From Phymatolithon calcareum (taxonomy: Eukaryota > Rhodophyta > Florideophyceae > Hapalidiales), in contig OZ345356.1 in NCBI GenBank assembly GCA_977006965.1, forward strand, positions 1,550,001-1,614,000: a DNA stretch of 64,000 bases. The letters are read 5' to 3'. A model generated the notes under the pieces. It made no database searches. It was given only the letters and a program-made list of their open reading frames with translations, and was not told where the DNA came from. The position numbers and the translations under genes are program-made. This document shows, piece by piece, positions 31,988 to 41,098 of this stretch (positions within the stretch are counted from its first letter, which is position 1; each line of letters starts with the position of its first letter).

Positions 31988-32664
31988 ACGGTCTGGACAT
32001 TGGCTGTTCATTGTTACGGTTTGCGCGTTGCCATTCAAATTTTCTGCATCTTTGTGGGCGCAGCATGCCTAATCTCCAAAAGTTAGACGTTTGTGTTTTT
32101 GGCTGAGGGAATTGCCGTTAGTTTACTAACGGCACAGTGATTCTTGGGAACGAGTGAATTCACTCGTTCTCACGAATCTCTATAAACCGAACGAAAGGAT
32201 CCAACATTTCCTTCAGACGCAGCACGATTCCGGGCCAGAGTCAAGATGCGAAACGGAGGGAGAGCGGGTGCCGTTCGCACAATTCCGCGCGGTGGAAAAC
32301 GCCCATGATGGGTTTCATACTGCGGAGCGAAAGGAAGAATTAGTGTGGGCTTACGAACGTTGGGAAAGTACAGACAGCACGATGTACAGTTAGACAGATT
32401 GCGGATGGACATATTCCCCAGCGAGCGCGCCAGACGATGAGGGTGTGTTTAGAGTTATATGCTTAAAATTATAGGAGAAAGGGTGCATCTGAGACGGTGA
32501 TGTTTTTGGGAGTTGGAACGAGAAGCAAATGTTTCAGAACATAGCTGTTCCTGTATAGTAGCTTCTCAGTCCCTGAAAACCTGAGGTATGTTTTGGTATC
32601 CTACCATACTAGTTCAGAACTTCTAGCCGCGTTTCACTCCAAAAACGAGTTGGGAAATTGCAAA
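31988..32664 (-). repeat. Repeated locus, copy 2 (truncated)
   Basis: Matches 25196-25877 closely, including GGACATTGGCTGTTCATT, the hairpin at 32139-32178 and the block GATGGGTTTCATACTGC. The gene-like frames of copy 1 are not included. It begins exactly where LINE-B ends. Confidence 0.8.
32139..32178. repeat. Hairpin palindrome, copy 2
   Basis: Same centre ACGAGTGAATTCACTCGT as at 25358-25397. Confidence 0.75.
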
Positions 32665-32725
32665 GTTGCCCCAAGCGTCTGTAGATGTGACTTTTAAATA
32701 AAATTCTTCATTTCTTCTTCTTCTT
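32665..32725 (+). repeat. CTT-tailed retroelement, 3' fragment
   Basis: GCCCCAAGCGTCTGTAGATG, TGACTTTTAAATAAAATTCT and TTTCTTCTTCTTCTT, directly followed by the LINE-C fragment. Confidence 0.75.
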
Positions 32726-32726
32726 A

Positions 32727-33269
32727 ATCCCGCCGAAGGAGAGAAGGGACATACTTGCAAGATTGTTTGCGCGAAGACTAATGAGGCACGCGGAAAATCT
32801 TGAGTCAAAACCGACACAGGGGCAACACCCGAAGGAGATTGAAAACGCAAATCTGGACGTAACCCACGCCAAAGTAAACCCTCACATCTGCAGAGCGGCG
32901 TATGAAACTACGCCTCGCACAAACATAAAGCAATATCAAAGACAAAAGATCCTGGAAGCTGCCACGAAAGTGGAAAAAGGCAAAAAACGCCCCATTTCGA
33001 GTATCAAGACCACACTGCCACCACACTTGTGCTTCAAGTCAAGGAGGTACAGGACCCTGGCCATTAAACTGGCATTTGGAATGTTCCCGCCTATGAGCAC
33101 CTCCGAGCTCATAGACCTAACTGGACAAACTGGAAAGGATGCTATCGAAGATCTCAAGTCAGGCCTATCAAAAGACAAGCTATCATATGAAGAAAGTGCT
33201 TTTACAAGGAGGGCACTCGACGAAATCCTTGCTATGTATCAGGCGGCCAAGGCTGCTCTCGAAGCCTGA
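32727..33269 (+). pseudogene. LINE-C ORF2 C-terminal fragment
   Basis: The plus-strand frame ends at 33269 after about 168 open residues. It corresponds to the post-RT half of the ORF2: ARRLMRHAENLESKPTQ, then PPHLCFKSRRYRTLAIKLAF, GMFPPMSTSELIDLTGQTGK and a helical end DEILAMYQAAKAALEA. The RxRxLAxKxxFGxFPP motif is shared with LINE-A and with the 22-kb LINE-C relic, where FPP is also followed by an MSTS-like sequence. No RT motifs are included. Open, but too short to be functional on its own. Confidence 0.7.
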
Positions 33270-33693
33270 AACCCGCGAATATTTTTCCCCCTCGAGGCTC
33301 TAAGCCAGAGGTAGGTGTAGAGTACGGGATTCTGTTTGCCGAACTCCTCCGTCACTGGTCTGTAGATGATGGACATTTCCTGGTTTGCTTGCAGTGCCAA
33401 GCCAAGGGAGCGCTTACAGAACGAATACGTATAACGCCCTTACCGCTTCTTCAACACCGGTACTTCTCCCAAGTTCCTCTATCGGAAGTGCTCCTCATGC
33501 GCGGGCTGTACTTGTGCCGACTTGGAGTTCCTCTCTCGTTAGTGTTACTGTCCCTTCTCGTTCCTCGTCGCCGCAAGATTTACCAGCCAGTAGTATATAC
33601 ATTCTCCGTCGCTTACCGTGGGCCGTGATAGTTTGGCAAGCTATCTGACCTCCCCATGTGGGTGTCCGCTTACCTACCCATGGTAGGTCATCT
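33270..33693. other. Probable LINE-C 3' flank; no gene
   Basis: Follows the LINE-C stop directly; short frames on the plus strand (RGLYLCRLGVPLSLVLLSLL) have no homology. No C or CTT tail is visible, so the end of LINE-C is not placed. The LINE-A target duplication begins at 33694. Confidence 0.4.
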
Positions 33694-33858
33694 TCAATCT
33701 AGTGCACGACAGAAAATAGCATTCGCTGATCCCGACCCGATCAGTCCGGATAGCGAACTAGGCGGAAAAAAGAAAGAAGGCAAGAGAAACGACGGCAGAA
33801 AGTGGAGCAGCTAGCAGCGGACCGGAAAGCGCGCCGATCGGCGTGCTTGGATCTCCAA

Positions 33859-35976
33859 ATGGAGACCAATAGCGTAGGGGACGACCAAGGGGGAACTAAC
33901 CTGGACGGAAATCGCGAGAATACTATTCGCGACAAAACTGCCCCAATCCCGAAAAATCAAGCGAAATCGTCAATTTTAACCCGAAGTATGAAACAAATGA
34001 CTAGCATCGGTATTGCGGGACCGAAGGCCCAGCCCACAGCCGCGACGCGTGCGCGCCGCGCCCGTCTGGAGGCCTCAAAAAACCCACATCCTCCGACGCC
34101 CAAAGACAATGACGAAGATACCAACACTGCCATGGACACCGTAACGAAAAATATCCTAGACAAAAAACCGTCGAAGGACACCAACTCGCGCCCCCCACAC
34201 GAAGAACACGCAAGAGATCAAACGGAAGACGATACGAAATCCCCACCAAAAAAGAAGAGCAAGAAACCAGTGAAATGTACACTGCCAACAGAAGGCAAGG
34301 AAACCTCCACAAAGCCCTCGCGCCGCCACACAATCACGTCGACAATTCCGCTGACGATCCCAATTGGAAACCGAAGCAAAGAGCACATGTCCGAATGGAA
34401 ATCTAGATTCGTAGCGGTGCGACAGGCAGTCAGATGTCCCGAATGCAAAACTCCCGATTCTCTCACACTTCTAGGCCCGAGCAGGTGCGGTGCCGTCCGA
34501 GCGAAATGCCGCGACTGCAGCGAATTCTGCGGTGGAAGGGTAATGAGGCTAGCAATCGAGCTGGCAGAAGTACGTAGCACCGGAGGACACGAGGCGCCAC
34601 CGAAAAGCCGCCTAGCGCGAAACGAGGACAAGGAGAAGATCGAGGCACTTACATTGGCAGTGGTGGAACTGACCAGCACCGTCTCCGTCCTACAGGCAGA
34701 ATTGCGGACCCTAGCCCGGATGGGCGAGTCGGAAGAAAACGAAACCCTCGGACGAGTCGATTCTGAAGACGAACCCCGACAGATAGCCGCCCCCGACGTC
34801 AATGAGCATAGCCCCAACGGAAAACACCAAGTATCGCAACGGAAACCACGAGGACATTCGCCGACGGAGATATCGTCAGCCCCACCGGTGACGGAAAAGA
34901 CCACGAAGGGCTCTGCTAGCGAGCCAGGTGAGATACTGGAGCCCCAAAAGTCAACAGCGTGGAGCGACCGGCACCCCAAGACCGCCTCAGGCGACATCGC
35001 TGATGTAGCAATTCTGAAAAAAGGACCTGAAGTTCCCCGAACTTACGCCGAGATTGCCGCCGCGTACACTCCGAATCACAGAATGTTCCCCGCGAGGGAA
35101 CAAGGAAAAATCGCTGATCTTCGAACCGTAATCAAGAAAACCATGGCCCCGAGACATAGCCCTCCGCAAGTCGTTCCTCTGTATTTCCGTGGATTTCTAC
35201 GCAACGATGAACATCCGAACCAGCTTAAAGAACTGTACGATGAACTGGTGAAAGTTCTACCCAGACGGGCCGTCCTCGGACTGTCGTTCGTCGGTGGAGC
35301 AGTCCTAGAAGTCCTCACAGACAAGCCTCTAATTGCGCGGACGGTGGCCACACTACGAGCCGCACACCTGAGATATGACCCTAAGTACAGCATTTGGAGT
35401 GCTAACGTGGCGAGACGCCAAGACATGTCAAAACGAGAGCACACAGATCGGAACCTTCGTGCCATCCGATCAAGAATGAGGAAGTGTGCAGCCGGTACTG
35501 CCGATTTCCACACCAGGAGATGGTATCGAGAAAACGCCAACCTTGCAGACGAGGCCCTAAAAATGGCGGTGGAAGAGTCAGAAGACACCGCAAAACAGAT
35601 TGAACTGGAAGAAATGTTGGTGACAGACCGCAAAGAACGAAGCGAAGCACGAGCTGCGGCGACTGGAGCACCAGAATCAGGACAAGAAAAATCCCGAAAA
35701 CCGCGACACGCGAAGTACAACGGCGAAAACGGAGGAGATGCAGTCCACAGTGAGAACTCTAGCGAAGACCAGTACGACCCAGTCAAAACTGAAGATCCAG
35801 AGGGACCCACTAACGAGAAGAGATCACCCGCACACGGACACCAGCCCCGGCGACCTCACTCGGAGTCTGGACCGGAACATTTATGCGGGCCACAAAGAAA
35901 AGCCCTACCCCCCAGCAACATCAGGCACAACCCGACGGCATCGCAAAGCTCCCCCTCCTCATGCGTTGCACAATGA
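33859..35976 (+). CDS. LINE-A ORF1, copy 1 (705 aa)
   Basis: This is the putative nucleic-acid-binding protein of the retrotransposon. The first in-frame ATG is 33859 (METNSVGDDQGG); the frame is open back to 33802 without an ATG. The N-terminal third is basic and disordered (KPSKDTNSRPPHEEH). A cysteine cluster near residues 193-230 (RCPECKTPDSLTLLGPSRCG, then KCRDCSEFCGG) is a likely zinc ribbon or knuckle. A helical segment follows, then a folded-looking region (YAEIAAAYTPNHRMFP; VPLYFRGFLRNDEHPNQL; VLGLSFVGGAVLEVL) that may be an RNA-binding domain, and an acidic/basic tail. The stop at 35974-35976 lies 94 bp inside ORF2. Intact. Confidence 0.85.
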   Translation: METNSVGDDQGGTNLDGNRENTIRDKTAPIPKNQAKSSILTRSMKQMTSIGIAGPKAQPTAATRARRARLEASKNPHPPTPKDNDEDTNTAMDTVTKNILDKKPSKDTNSRPPHEEHARDQTEDDTKSPPKKKSKKPVKCTLPTEGKETSTKPSRRHTITSTIPLTIPIGNRSKEHMSEWKSRFVAVRQAVRCPECKTPDSLTLLGPSRCGAVRAKCRDCSEFCGGRVMRLAIELAEVRSTGGHEAPPKSRLARNEDKEKIEALTLAVVELTSTVSVLQAELRTLARMGESEENETLGRVDSEDEPRQIAAPDVNEHSPNGKHQVSQRKPRGHSPTEISSAPPVTEKTTKGSASEPGEILEPQKSTAWSDRHPKTASGDIADVAILKKGPEVPRTYAEIAAAYTPNHRMFPAREQGKIADLRTVIKKTMAPRHSPPQVVPLYFRGFLRNDEHPNQLKELYDELVKVLPRRAVLGLSFVGGAVLEVLTDKPLIARTVATLRAAHLRYDPKYSIWSANVARRQDMSKREHTDRNLRAIRSRMRKCAAGTADFHTRRWYRENANLADEALKMAVEESEDTAKQIELEEMLVTDRKERSEARAAATGAPESGQEKSRKPRHAKYNGENGGDAVHSENSSEDQYDPVKTEDPEGPTNEKRSPAHGHQPRRPHSESGPEHLCGPQRKALPPSNIRHNPTASQSSPSSCVAQ

Positions 35977-37887
35977 ACTTGAATCCTTCTATCAAGATCT
36001 GCACATTTAACGTTGGCGGCTCTCCGGAAATGCCGCGTATGGTCGAGGAGCTCTTCAAAAACAACGAAGTGGATATTCTCGGGCTTACGGAGACATGGCA
36101 AAAGGAGGACCAATCGCTGAGGGTCCCCTACAACCAGGTATCCACGACAAGACCATGCCCACCACGTGCTAAGCCTAGGGGTGGGGTCGCAATCCTCACG
36201 CGCAAAGGATTCCCCTTCAAAATTAACGTTAAGTTTCGTCATGCGACGGATCACGCCCAGCTACTCGTGACGATGGTGGCGGGAATAAACGTCGCCGTGG
36301 CGTACCTATCCCCGAATACCTCGAGACAAGAGACTATGGAGTACCTGGACCTCGTCCAAACACACTGCAGAGGAAAGTCGGTGCTCATGGGAGACCTCAA
36401 TGCCCGTCACCAACACTGGGACACGAAATCCAAGATGAGAGGACGACACCTTGTACAATGGGCTGCAAACTCGAATTGGCGCATCCACACAGCACAAGGT
36501 GCTACGTACAGATCAACGAGAGGAAACAGCAACATCGACTTGTTTGCCACCAAATCGCTGGACACGACAAGGGTGAAATCCCCCAACGGGATTTGGGATG
36601 GAATACGCAATGGACACCTCCCTGTCGCTATGGACGTGGACCATAGGAAACCGGCCCCAGATAAGGTGGAATCGCTCATCTCAGCGACAGTGAGAAAGAG
36701 CGAGGAGAGAGCAGAAAGCGCGGCCAAAGCGATGGAAAAATGGGGGCCCAGAATGTTAGGGGAACTACGATGCTGTCGCCACAAGAAGGGGTTGGACAAA
36801 TGGTACGAGAAATTCCAGCGGCTCGTAACCAAACCGTGGACAAACAAGCACCGCCAACCGCCACGCTTTAAACCATTCTGGACACGAAATCTGGACCGAA
36901 TGGCAAAAGAGAGAACCCGCCTGTACCGGAAAGCCAAGAAAACAATGAGAACGGAGGACTGGAAAACATACAAGAAGTTCCGAAACGAAATGCGCGCCGC
37001 AATACGAAAGGCGAAAACCGGGCAGTATACCAAATAAATCGATGATATTGAAGACCAGTCGCCCCGGAAAGCCATGGAGACGCTGAGCAAAATCTTAAGA
37101 TGTAAGCGAAAACGAAGAGGGATCAATCGAGCGCTGGGAGCTCCCGTGCGCCCCCACATGTTCACAGCCCATATTGCCAACGTATGCAAAACAGAGAAAA
37201 CCTGGAACCCTACCCTAAGTCATTTCGCAGTGTCAGAGACACTTCGGGAAGGGATCAAAAGTGCAGTCCGGCGAGCACCACGAGGAAAAGCACTTGGGCC
37301 TGACAGGATCGGAGTTGAAATGCTCCAAGCAAATCCGGAAATGAGCGGGAAACTGATTGTGTCCCTATGGGAAATGTGCGGCAAGCTGAAATGCATCCCG
37401 ACGGCTTGGCGAAGAGCAACGCTGATTCCGATTTACAAGAAAGGAGTGACACACGAAGCTGGGAACTACAGACCGATATCGCTCCTAAGCCAAGTGCGGA
37501 AAATAATTGACGCTGCCATGGACTCGGCGATACGCAGCCGGTACAAGTTTCACCACTTCCAATTAGGATTCCAAAGAAATAAGGGGACAGAGCTCGCGAT
37601 ACTAAGGTCCACGAGCACAATGAAGAAGGGACACCGCTTTGTAGCCGTTCTCGATCTCTCGGCGGCTTACGATCGGGTTCCTAGGGACATACTCCAGAAG
37701 CGTGTGGACAAATGCCTACCCGCAGACTTAGCGGAGATGGTCAGATACCTGCTCAAACCATCCTGTATTACAACGGCCGGAGACGAGGAAAAGAAGTGGC
37801 TCCTTATTGACCGCGGAGTCCCCCAAGGATCGCCCCTGAGCCCCTGCTTGTACAACTTGTTCATGGACACATTCGCGTTCGCAATGG
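35883..37887 (+). pseudogene. LINE-A ORF2 5' part, copy 1 (nonsense, interrupted)
   Basis: ATG 35883 (MRATKKSPTPQQ) overlaps ORF1 by 94 bp in the -1 frame. The N-terminal domain is an APE-type endonuclease: ICTFNVGG, ILGLTETWQKED, SVLMGDLNARHQHWD, GNSNIDLFATKSLD and GHLPVAMDVDHRK. The reverse transcriptase starts near 37250 (GKALGPDRIGVEMLQ; YRPISLLSQVRKIID; FVAVLDLSAAYDRVPRD; DRGVPQGSPLSPCLYNLFMD). TAA at 37035-37037 stops the protein before the RT, and copy 2 interrupts the gene at FAFAM. The rest resumes at 43276. Confidence 0.92.
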
Positions 37888-37996
37888 GGGGGGGGAAATT
37901 GTAGATTTTTATTTTAGAAGCCCTCAACGCCGGTATTCACCAACACCAGAGCAGCTTCCCGTTGATACTGCCATCTCATTACCCAATCAGATCACA

Positions 37997-40900
37997 TTAC
38001 ACTATCATTTCTTCTAACATATGGATTTCCAGTGCTAAAAGTTTGTCAATCGCCGTTTTCGTCCCTTTTTCCCAAGATTCTTCTGCTCTTGGACTTGTCA
38101 AATTTCGTTGTAGAGTTTTCAGATTCTCTTCTGCGACCTCGTTGAAATGTTCAACGTACGACTCTGCTCTTCGTGGTGGGAAGCGGCCGAAGAACCACTT
38201 AACTGCTAGGAGTCGGTGTTTCCTGGATCGAATTTGGAGTACAGGGCTTACTTTCTCCTTAGTGTCCACGGTAATTTTTCTCTCTTTTTCTTCTTCCTTT
38301 TCAATCCATTCCTGTCGTCGGCGGTGGCTCTCGTGTTTGTGGGTCACCAGCCCTCGTACGGCTCGCTCGGTACTGCCTCTTAGGAGCTCATGCTCCTGCA
38401 GATAGCGGATATCCATCTCTGCTTGCTGTATGTCCCCTTCTTTTCCAGCGTAATTTTCTTCCTTCTCGATTTCGTCCTTCCCTCGTATAAGCCTCTGTGC
38501 GAAGTGCTCTCCGAGTTGCGCTCTTCTTATCTTTGGTGGAGTAATTCTGCAGAGGGCTCGCATTCGGGCGTGCAATCGTTTCGCGTAGTTACCGAAGGCA
38601 GCAGAGTAGAACAAACCCTCCGCTTGGTTGATCTGCGCTTCGACTGAGTTTGTCCATGGTGTGAGGTGTATCGCGTACTCCCATCTGCATTGCACAAGAG
38701 CCTTGTACATTGCTATATTCTTGGTAGTAGCTAGTCCTTGCGCTTGGACTCCCAGGTCTTTTAGTCCCATGATGATTCCCTTCGCCGCGTTGATGCGGTT
38801 TAGTGTTGCGTGGTGGGTTACTCCCGTGTTGTCGATCGTGGTTCCCAGGTATTCCAGTAGGCGGGTTTCGTGGAGCTCCTGGCCTGAGAGCCGGAACTTG
38901 CGTTTGAATAATCCGGGATAGATAAGCACTTCGCTTTTTCCTTTCTTAGTGTTCCATGTCATTCCATTTTCTGTGGCCCAGCTCGTCGCCGTATCCAAAA
39001 GCCATTGCATACCATCGGAATTGGTGGCTTGGAGCTGCACGTCGTCCGCGAAAAGTATCGCGGGGTGCTTCGACATATGCCGAGGTGCTTTTTCCATTGC
39101 GAACGCGAATGTGTCCATGAACAAGTTGTACAAGCAGGGGCTCAGGGGCGATCCTTGGGGGACTCCGTGGTCAATAAGGAGCCACTTCTTTTCCTCGTCT
39201 CCGGCCGTTGTAATACAGGATGGTTTGAGCAGGTATCTGACCATCTCCGCTAAGTCTGCGGGTAGGCATTTGTCCACACGCTTCTGGAGTATGTCCCTAG
39301 GAACCCGATCGTAAGCCGCCGAGAGATCGAGAACGGCTACAAAGCGGTGTCCCTTCTTCATTGTGCTCGTGGACCTTAGTATCGCGAGCTCTGTCCCCTT
39401 ATTTCTTTGGAATCCTAATTGGAAGTGGTGAAACTTGTACCGGCTGCGTATCGCCGAGTCCATGGCAGCGTCAATTATTTTCCGCACTTGGCTTAGGAGC
39501 GATATCGGTCTGTAGTTCCCAGCTTCGTGTGTCACTCCTTTCTTGTAAATCGGAATCAGCGTTGCTCTTCGCCAAGCCGTCGGGATGCATTTCAGCTTGC
39601 CGCACATTTCCCATAGGGACACAATCAGTTTCCCGCTCATTTCCGGATTTGCTTGGAGCATTTCAACTCCGATCCTGTCAGGCCCAAGTGCTTTTCCTCG
39701 TGGTGCTCGCCGGACTGCACTTTTGATCCCTTCCCGAAGTGTCTCTGACACTGCGAAATGACTTAGGGTAGGGTTCCAGGTTTTCTCTGTTTTGCATACG
39801 TTGGCAATATGGGCTGTGAACATGTGGGGGCGCACGGGAGCTCCCAGCGCTCGATTGATCCCTCTTCGTTTTCGCTTACATCTTAAGATTTTGCTCAGCG
39901 TCTCCATGGCTTTCCGGGGCGACTGGTCTTCAATATCATCGATGTATTTGGTATACTGCCCGGTTTTCGCCTTTCGTATTGCGGCGCGCATTTCGTTTCG
40001 GAACTTCTTGTATGTTTTCCAGTCCTCCGTTCTCATTGTTTTCTTGGCTTTCCGGTACAGGCGGGTTCTCTCTTTTGCCATTCGGTCCAGATTTCGTGTC
40101 CAGAATGGTTTAAAGCGTGGCGGTCGGCGGTGCTTGTTTGTCCACGGTTTGGTTACGAGCCGCTGGAATTTCTCGTACCATTTGTCCAACCCCTTCTTGT
40201 GGCGACAGCATCGTAGTTCCCCTAACATTCTGGGCCCCCATTTTTCCATCGCTTTGGCCGCGCTTTCTGCTCTCTCCTCGCTCTTTCTCACTGTCGCTGA
40301 GATGAACGATTCCACCTTATCTGGGGCCGGTTTCCTATGGTCCACGTCCATAGCGACAGGGAGGTGTCCATTGCGTATTCCATCCCAAATCCCGTTGGGG
40401 GATTTCACCCTTGTCGTGTCCAGCGATTTGGTGGCAAACAAGTCGATGTTGCTGTTTCCTCTCGTTGATCTGTACGTAGCACCTTGTGCTGTGTGGATGC
40501 GCCAATTCGAGTTTGCAGCCCATTGTACAAGGTGTCGTCCTCTCATCTTGGATTTCGTGTCCCAGTGTTGGTGACGGGCATTGAGGTCTCCCATGAGCAC
40601 CGACTTTCCTCTGCAGTGTGTTTGGACGAGGTCCAGGTACTCCATAGTCTCTTGTCTCGAGGTATTCGGGGATAGGTACGCCACGGCGACGTTTATTCCC
40701 GCCACCATCGTCACGAGTAGCTGGGCGTGATCCGTCGCATGACGAAACTTAACGTTAATTTTGAAGGGGAATCCTTTGCGCGTGAGGATTGCGACCCCAC
40801 CCCTAGGCTTAGCACGTGGTGGGCATGGTCTTGTCGTGGATACCTGGTTGTAGGGGACCCTCAGCGATTGGTCCTCCTTTTGCCATGTCTCCGTAAGCCC

Positions 40901-41098
40901 GAGAATATCCACTTCGTTGTTTTTGAAGAGCTCCTCGACCATACGCGGCATTTCCGGAGAGCCGCCAACGTTAAATGTGCAGATCTTGATAGAAGGATTC
41001 AAGTTCATTGTGCAACGCATGAGGACGGGGAGCTTTGCGATGCCGTCGGGTTGTGCCTGATGTTGCTGGGGGGTAGGGCTTTTCTTTGTGGCCCGCAT
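37997..41098 (-). CDS. LINE-A ORF2: APE endonuclease plus reverse transcriptase, copy 2 (1033 aa)
   Basis: The enzyme nicks target DNA and reverse-transcribes the element RNA there. Residues about 35-265 are an APE-type endonuclease (TFNVGG, TETWQ, GDLNARHQHWD, GNSNIDLF, NGHLPV). The RT spans about 420-800, with GKALGPDRIG, YRPISLLS, LDLSAAYDRVPRD, GVPQGSPLSP and the catalytic ILFADDVQ near residue 683. A C-terminal region includes KHRLLAVKWFFGRFPPRRAE, a motif also found in LINE-C. There is no RNase H and no CCHC knuckle at the end. The frame is complete from ATG 41098 to the stop at 37997-37999. Clade placement (Jockey/CR1/L1-like) is not safe by eye. Confidence 0.95.
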   Translation of the reverse strand: MRATKKSPTPQQHQAQPDGIAKLPVLMRCTMNLNPSIKICTFNVGGSPEMPRMVEELFKNNEVDILGLTETWQKEDQSLRVPYNQVSTTRPCPPRAKPRGGVAILTRKGFPFKINVKFRHATDHAQLLVTMVAGINVAVAYLSPNTSRQETMEYLDLVQTHCRGKSVLMGDLNARHQHWDTKSKMRGRHLVQWAANSNWRIHTAQGATYRSTRGNSNIDLFATKSLDTTRVKSPNGIWDGIRNGHLPVAMDVDHRKPAPDKVESFISATVRKSEERAESAAKAMEKWGPRMLGELRCCRHKKGLDKWYEKFQRLVTKPWTNKHRRPPRFKPFWTRNLDRMAKERTRLYRKAKKTMRTEDWKTYKKFRNEMRAAIRKAKTGQYTKYIDDIEDQSPRKAMETLSKILRCKRKRRGINRALGAPVRPHMFTAHIANVCKTEKTWNPTLSHFAVSETLREGIKSAVRRAPRGKALGPDRIGVEMLQANPEMSGKLIVSLWEMCGKLKCIPTAWRRATLIPIYKKGVTHEAGNYRPISLLSQVRKIIDAAMDSAIRSRYKFHHFQLGFQRNKGTELAILRSTSTMKKGHRFVAVLDLSAAYDRVPRDILQKRVDKCLPADLAEMVRYLLKPSCITTAGDEEKKWLLIDHGVPQGSPLSPCLYNLFMDTFAFAMEKAPRHMSKHPAILFADDVQLQATNSDGMQWLLDTATSWATENGMTWNTKKGKSEVLIYPGLFKRKFRLSGQELHETRLLEYLGTTIDNTGVTHHATLNRINAAKGIIMGLKDLGVQAQGLATTKNIAMYKALVQCRWEYAIHLTPWTNSVEAQINQAEGLFYSAAFGNYAKRLHARMRALCRITPPKIRRAQLGEHFAQRLIRGKDEIEKEENYAGKEGDIQQAEMDIRYLQEHELLRGSTERAVRGLVTHKHESHRRRQEWIEKEEEKERKITVDTKEKVSPVLQIRSRKHRLLAVKWFFGRFPPRRAESYVEHFNEVAEENLKTLQRNLTSPRAEESWEKGTKTAIDKLLALEIHMLEEMIV

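Noticed and set aside
34218-34997. Long frames antisense to LINE-A ORF1 and ORF2 (also 36407-37189, 39792-40574, 41171-41905)
   Set aside because: They mirror the codon structure of the real ORFs, recur in both LINE-A copies only because the DNA does, and are Ser/Arg/Leu-rich without domain similarity.
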